Of a DNA stretch of 64,000 nt, positions 60,778-64,000 are shown one piece after another. Source of the stretch: Roseateles subflavus (lineage in GTDB: Bacteria; Pseudomonadota; Gammaproteobacteria; Burkholderiales; Burkholderiaceae_C). Below the pieces are notes generated by a model. It ran no database searches. It was not told the DNA's origin and saw only the letters and a program-made list of their open reading frames with translations. A program made the position numbers and the translations under genes. Location of the stretch: the NCBI RefSeq assembly GCF_030285365.1, contig NZ_JASVDS010000004.1, forward strand, positions 434,001 through 498,000, read 5' to 3'. Each line of letters begins with the position of its first letter. Position 1 is the stretch's first letter.

Positions 60778-63700
60778 TCAGGGCTCCGGCGCCCGGTAGT
60801 CCTTCAACCAGGCCGGGAACTGCTCCACCGGCATGGGCCGGGCGATGAAGTAGCCCTGGCCGACATCGCAGCCCATGCCCAGCAGGCGGCGCCAGTGCTC
60901 GCGGGACTCGATGCCCTCGGCCACTGCCTTGCGGCCCAGGTCGTGCACGAGGTCGATGGTCGAGCGCACGATGGTGGCCGAGTTCTGGCTCTCGGTCATG
61001 TCCAACACGAAGGACTGGTCGATCTTGATGTAGTCCACCGGCAGGCGCTGCAGATAGGCCAGCGAGGAATAGCCGGTGCCGAAGTCATCGACGTACAGCG
61101 GGATGCCGGCATCGCGCAGGCCGTGCAGGATGCGCATCGCGAAGCTGGCGTCCTCCATGACCGTGCTCTCGGTGATCTCCAGCTCCAGCGTGCCCGGCTC
61201 GACGCCCCACTCGCGGTGCAGGCGCAGCACGGTGGGCAGCAGGTCCTCGTCGCGCAGATTGCGGGCCGAGAGGTTGACGGCCAGGGGCAGATGCGGCCCC
61301 TGCGGACGCCAGGCCTTCAGCTGGGCCAGCGTGCGGCCCAGCACCCATTCGGTCAACGGCTTGATGAGACCGGTCTGCTCGGCGAGGTCGATGAACTCGC
61401 CGGGCCCCAGCAGGCCCAGCTCCGGATGCTGCCAGCGCACCAGCACCTCGGCGCCCGAGACGCGCCCCTCGCGCATGTCCACCTTGGGTTGCAGGTACAG
61501 CCGCAGCTCGTCCCGCTCCAGCGCGCGCTTGAGCTCGCCGGCCCGCTTGAGCTTGCCGGGATCGATGCGGTCCATGCTGCGCTCGAAGGACGCGCAGGGC
61601 AGGCCCTTGCGGCGCGCGTGCTGCATGGCGATGTCCACGCGCCGGAACAGGTCGTGCGGGTTGGTGCCGTCCTGCGGGCTCTGCACCAGGCCCATGCAGA
61701 CGTTGACGTGCAGCGGGATGTCCGCCACCAGCACCGGCCGGGCGAGGGCGCGCTGCAGCCGCTCGACCAGGGCCAGCGCCTGCGCGTGGTCGGCGTGGCG
61801 CATCAGCACGGCGAACTCGTCGCCGCGCAGGCGCGCCACGAGCGCCGAGTCCGGCGCCTCGGCCCGCAGGCGTTCGCCGATCTCCTGCAGCAGGGCATCG
61901 CCCTGCTTGAAACCGAGCGTGTCGTTGATGTCCTTGAGGCGCTCCACATTGCACTGCAGGAGCGCAAAGCCGGCCGGTGCCGTTCCGGTGGCTGGCGGCT
62001 CCAGCGCCGCCGCCAGCGCCTCGCCGAACTCGGTGCCATTGGGCAGCCCCGTGAGGGCGTCGGTGCGCTCCAGGCGGTGCATCGCGGCGAGCACCTGCTG
62101 GCGCTCGGCGCGGGTGCGCAGGGTGTCCAGGCCGAAGGCCAGGTCCTCCGCAGCCTCGGTCAGCAGGCGCGCCTCTTCCTGGTCGAAGGTCGAGGGGCGG
62201 CGGTCGTAGATCGCCAGCACCCCGAAGCATCGCCCGGCGGTGATCAGCGGGCAGGCCATCGCGCAGGTGACGCCATCCAGGCTGCGGTGCCACAGGGCCT
62301 CGGCCGGCTCCTCGGCGATGTTGCCGACAAAGGTGGCCAGGCCCAGGCGCATGGCGCGAGCCGGGGCGCCCTGGCCCGCCGGCGTGTCCGCCAGGATCCA
62401 GTCCTGCCGGCGCAGGCAGTCGAGGCCGGCCTGCAGGCCGCTCTGCGCCACGGCCTGCAGCCGGTCCGGGTCCAGCGGATGGGGCTGCCACACGATGGCC
62501 AGCTGGTAGCCGCCGGCGCTGACCACGGCTTCGCACATGCCGTCCAGCAAGGTCTGCTCGTCCTGGGCGCGCAGCAGGATCTTGTTGCCTGCGCTAAGGG
62601 TGCGCAGCGCACGGCTCACGCGCTGCAGCTCGTCGACATGCTCCTCCAGATGCTGGTTCAGCACCTGGATGCGCTGCTCGGCCTCCTTGCGATGGGTGAT
62701 GTCCCTGCCCAGCACGTAATAGCCTTCCACGGCGCCATCCGCCTTGCGCCGCGGCGCGTAGCTGATCGCTTGCCAGACGCCGGGGAAGGGCTCCCAGTCG
62801 TAGTCCTGCGGCTCGCCGGCCAGCACCTTGTCGATCATCGGGCTGGCGATGGCGAACCGGTCCTTGCCCAGGACCTCCTCCACGGTCAGGCCGGTGAGGT
62901 CCGCCAGCGGAGGCGCGAAGCAGTCCAGGTACTGCCGGTTGACGTAGACGTAGCGCAGGGTCCTGTCCACATAGGCAATCATGGCCGGCACGTTGCTGAG
63001 GACGTTGCGCAGATGGTCCTTGCTCTCCAGGAGCTGGTCGCTGCGTTCCTGGGCCGCTCGGTCGGCCTGTTGCTTCTGCTGGCGCAGCAGGGCCTGCAGG
63101 GCCAGCTCGTCGGTGGTGTCCCGCACCACGTACACCATGCCCAGGAACTGTCGCTTGCGGCTCCACAGCGGCGCCGCCATCACGTTGACGGCACACAGGC
63201 TGCCGTCGGGCCGTTGCAGCCGGGCCTGCAGGCCGCTGGCGCGGACCGCCTCGGCCAGGCGCGTCAGCGGCAGGGGCGACAGGGTTTCGGAATCGGCATC
63301 CACGAGGCTCAGCAGCTCGCCCATGTCACGGCCCTGCGACTGCTCCAGCGGGCTGTCCAGCAGGTGCTCGGCCGCGGGGTTCATGCGGCGGACGCGGCCC
63401 TCGGTGTCGGTGACCAGCACGGCATCGCCGATGGAGCGCAGGGTGACGTCCAGGTGCTCCTCGCGCTCGGCGAGGTCCTGCTGGTGCTCCTGGGCCGCCG
63501 CCAGCTGCCGCCGGATCAGGACATGGCTGGCGGCGAGCACCGCCAGCAGCGCGGCCGACACCACGGCCCCGGCCCAGCGCAGCTGCTCGCGGGTGCGGGT
63601 CTGGCGGTCGATGTACAGCTGCTGCTGCCGCACGGCCTCGCCTTCCAGGGCATCCAGCAGCACGTGCATGCGGGCCCGCGTGGCCTGCAGCGGGGCCGCC

Positions 63701-64000
63701 ATGGCATAGGCGGTGGCCGCCTCCAGACCCTGTTCCTCCCGCAGCCGGACGATCTCGTTGGCGATGGCCATCCGCTGGTCGATCACCTGGCGCAGCTGCT
63801 CCCATCGCCCCAGCTGGGCGGCGTCGTCCTCCACCAGGCGCTGGATGCCGGCGAGGGCCGACTCGCGGCGCACCAGCTGCAGGTCACGCGAGCGGCGGTG
63901 GACCTGCTGGCCGGTGAGACGGAAGTTCTGGGTGTCGAGCTCCGACTGCAGGGTGGCATTGCGCACCAGGGAGACCTTGGCCAGCAGCTGGTGCGTCTGC
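60778..64000 (-). CDS. Membrane CHASE3-PAS-PAS-GAF-GGDEF-EAL protein (5' end outside window)
   Basis: The frame stays open to the right edge, so the true start is beyond 64000; at least 1,073 residues are visible. In order: a CHASE3-like sensor (up to about 125), a membrane helix (about 130-151), two PAS domains (about 168-290 and 305-428), a GAF domain (about 450-600), GGDEF (about 625-785) and EAL (about 805-1055). The GGDEF motif reads RGDEF, probably not a working cyclase. The EAL domain keeps EVLVRW, NLSARNL, LEITES, VDDFGTGYSS and YIKID, so it likely hydrolyses cyclic di-GMP. Confidence 0.92.
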   Translation of the reverse strand, partial: QTHQLLAKVSLVRNATLQSELDTQNFRLTGQQVHRRSRDLQLVRRESALAGIQRLVEDDAAQLGRWEQLRQVIDQRMAIANEIVRLREEQGLEAATAYAMAAPLQATRARMHVLLDALEGEAVRQQQLYIDRQTRTREQLRWAGAVVSAALLAVLAASHVLIRRQLAAAQEHQQDLAEREEHLDVTLRSIGDAVLVTDTEGRVRRMNPAAEHLLDSPLEQSQGRDMGELLSLVDADSETLSPLPLTRLAEAVRASGLQARLQRPDGSLCAVNVMAAPLWSRKRQFLGMVYVVRDTTDELALQALLRQQKQQADRAAQERSDQLLESKDHLRNVLSNVPAMIAYVDRTLRYVYVNRQYLDCFAPPLADLTGLTVEEVLGKDRFAIASPMIDKVLAGEPQDYDWEPFPGVWQAISYAPRRKADGAVEGYYVLGRDITHRKEAEQRIQVLNQHLEEHVDELQRVSRALRTLSAGNKILLRAQDEQTLLDGMCEAVVSAGGYQLAIVWQPHPLDPDRLQAVAQSGLQAGLDCLRRQDWILADTPAGQGAPARAMRLGLATFVGNIAEEPAEALWHRSLDGVTCAMACPLITAGRCFGVLAIYDRRPSTFDQEEARLLTEAAEDLAFGLDTLRTRAERQQVLAAMHRLERTDALTGLPNGTEFGEALAAALEPPATGTAPAGFALLQCNVERLKDINDTLGFKQGDALLQEIGERLRAEAPDSALVARLRGDEFAVLMRHADHAQALALVERLQRALARPVLVADIPLHVNVCMGLVQSPQDGTNPHDLFRRVDIAMQHARRKGLPCASFERSMDRIDPGKLKRAGELKRALERDELRLYLQPKVDMREGRVSGAEVLVRWQHPELGLLGPGEFIDLAEQTGLIKPLTEWVLGRTLAQLKAWRPQGPHLPLAVNLSARNLRDEDLLPTVLRLHREWGVEPGTLELEITESTVMEDASFAMRILHGLRDAGIPLYVDDFGTGYSSLAYLQRLPVDYIKIDQSFVLDMTESQNSATIVRSTIDLVHDLGRKAVAEGIESREHWRRLLGMGCDVGQGYFIARPMPVEQFPAWLKDYRAPEP

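Overview
The window is chromosomal DNA of very high G+C content with tightly packed genes and short ATGA overlaps. The gene content suggests a free-living Gram-negative betaproteobacterium of the order Burkholderiales, near Roseateles, Rubrivivax or Leptothrix. Pointers are a tandem glycine riboswitch before gcvT, PEP-CTERM proteins, a TctDE-type two-component pair, a short-chain type threonine dehydrogenase and NasT-type control of nitrate assimilation. This placement is inferred from gene families and composition, not from a marker gene. No rRNA, tRNA, CRISPR array, transposase, integrase or phage gene was found, so the region reads as stable core and accessory chromosome.

Layout. 1-5.1 kb: end of a YihY/BrkB membrane protein gene, then a cupin-type XRE regulator divergent from kbl-tdh (threonine to glycine plus acetyl-CoA), a MipA-like outer-membrane protein and an Mpo1-like membrane protein. 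5.2-9.1 kb: alpha/beta hydrolase and MetY-type sulfhydrylase genes divergent from a CBS-domain gene, then aroC. 9.3-14.8 kb: an RND efflux adaptor and pump and an orphan periplasmic binding protein. 14.9-23.8 kb, all leftward: a sugar (probably glucose) uptake unit comprising a two-component system, porin, binding protein, two permeases, ATPase and glucokinase. 24.0-25.9 kb: two tandem paralogous PEP-CTERM proteins. 26.0-32.8 kb, leftward: a glycine/serine unit with glycine riboswitch, gcvT, gcvH, gcvP, an ASCH-domain gene and sdaA. 32.9-36.7 kb: a QseBC/PmrAB-like two-component system followed by a DegP/HtrA protease. 36.7-43.3 kb: a TolB-propeller/amidohydrolase fusion and an ABC transporter of the nitrate/taurine class without a binding protein. 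43.9-50.1 kb: a histidine-rich UreE-like protein, a secreted esterase, and two secreted metalloproteases with related C-terminal domains. 50.4-60.7 kb: a complete nitrate assimilation locus (nasT, regulatory leader, nrtABD, nirBD, nasA, cobA). From 60.8 kb to the end: a membrane CHASE3-PAS-PAS-GAF-GGDEF-EAL protein running out of the window.

How it works together. Threonine (kbl-tdh), glycine (gcvTHP) and serine (sdaA) catabolism lie within 32 kb of each other. The nitrate locus carries its own control circuit in cis: a sigma54-type promoter, two hexaloop hairpins of the ANTAR-target type with identical AAAGGC loops, and an overlapping intrinsic terminator, all just before nrtA. The sugar locus carries arrays of TTCATG-like half-sites repeated every 11 bp upstream of the porin and binding-protein genes, as expected for the OmpR-family regulator encoded next door. 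The second two-component system has a TTAAG-type direct repeat with 11-bp period in front of both its own gene and the protease gene. A 15-base word, AGGGYCAGGTCTTGC, recurs at five dispersed places in both coding and intergenic DNA. The least explained parts are the HEETH-containing secreted protein, the UreE-like histidine-rich protein, the PEP-CTERM pair and the transporter without a binding protein.
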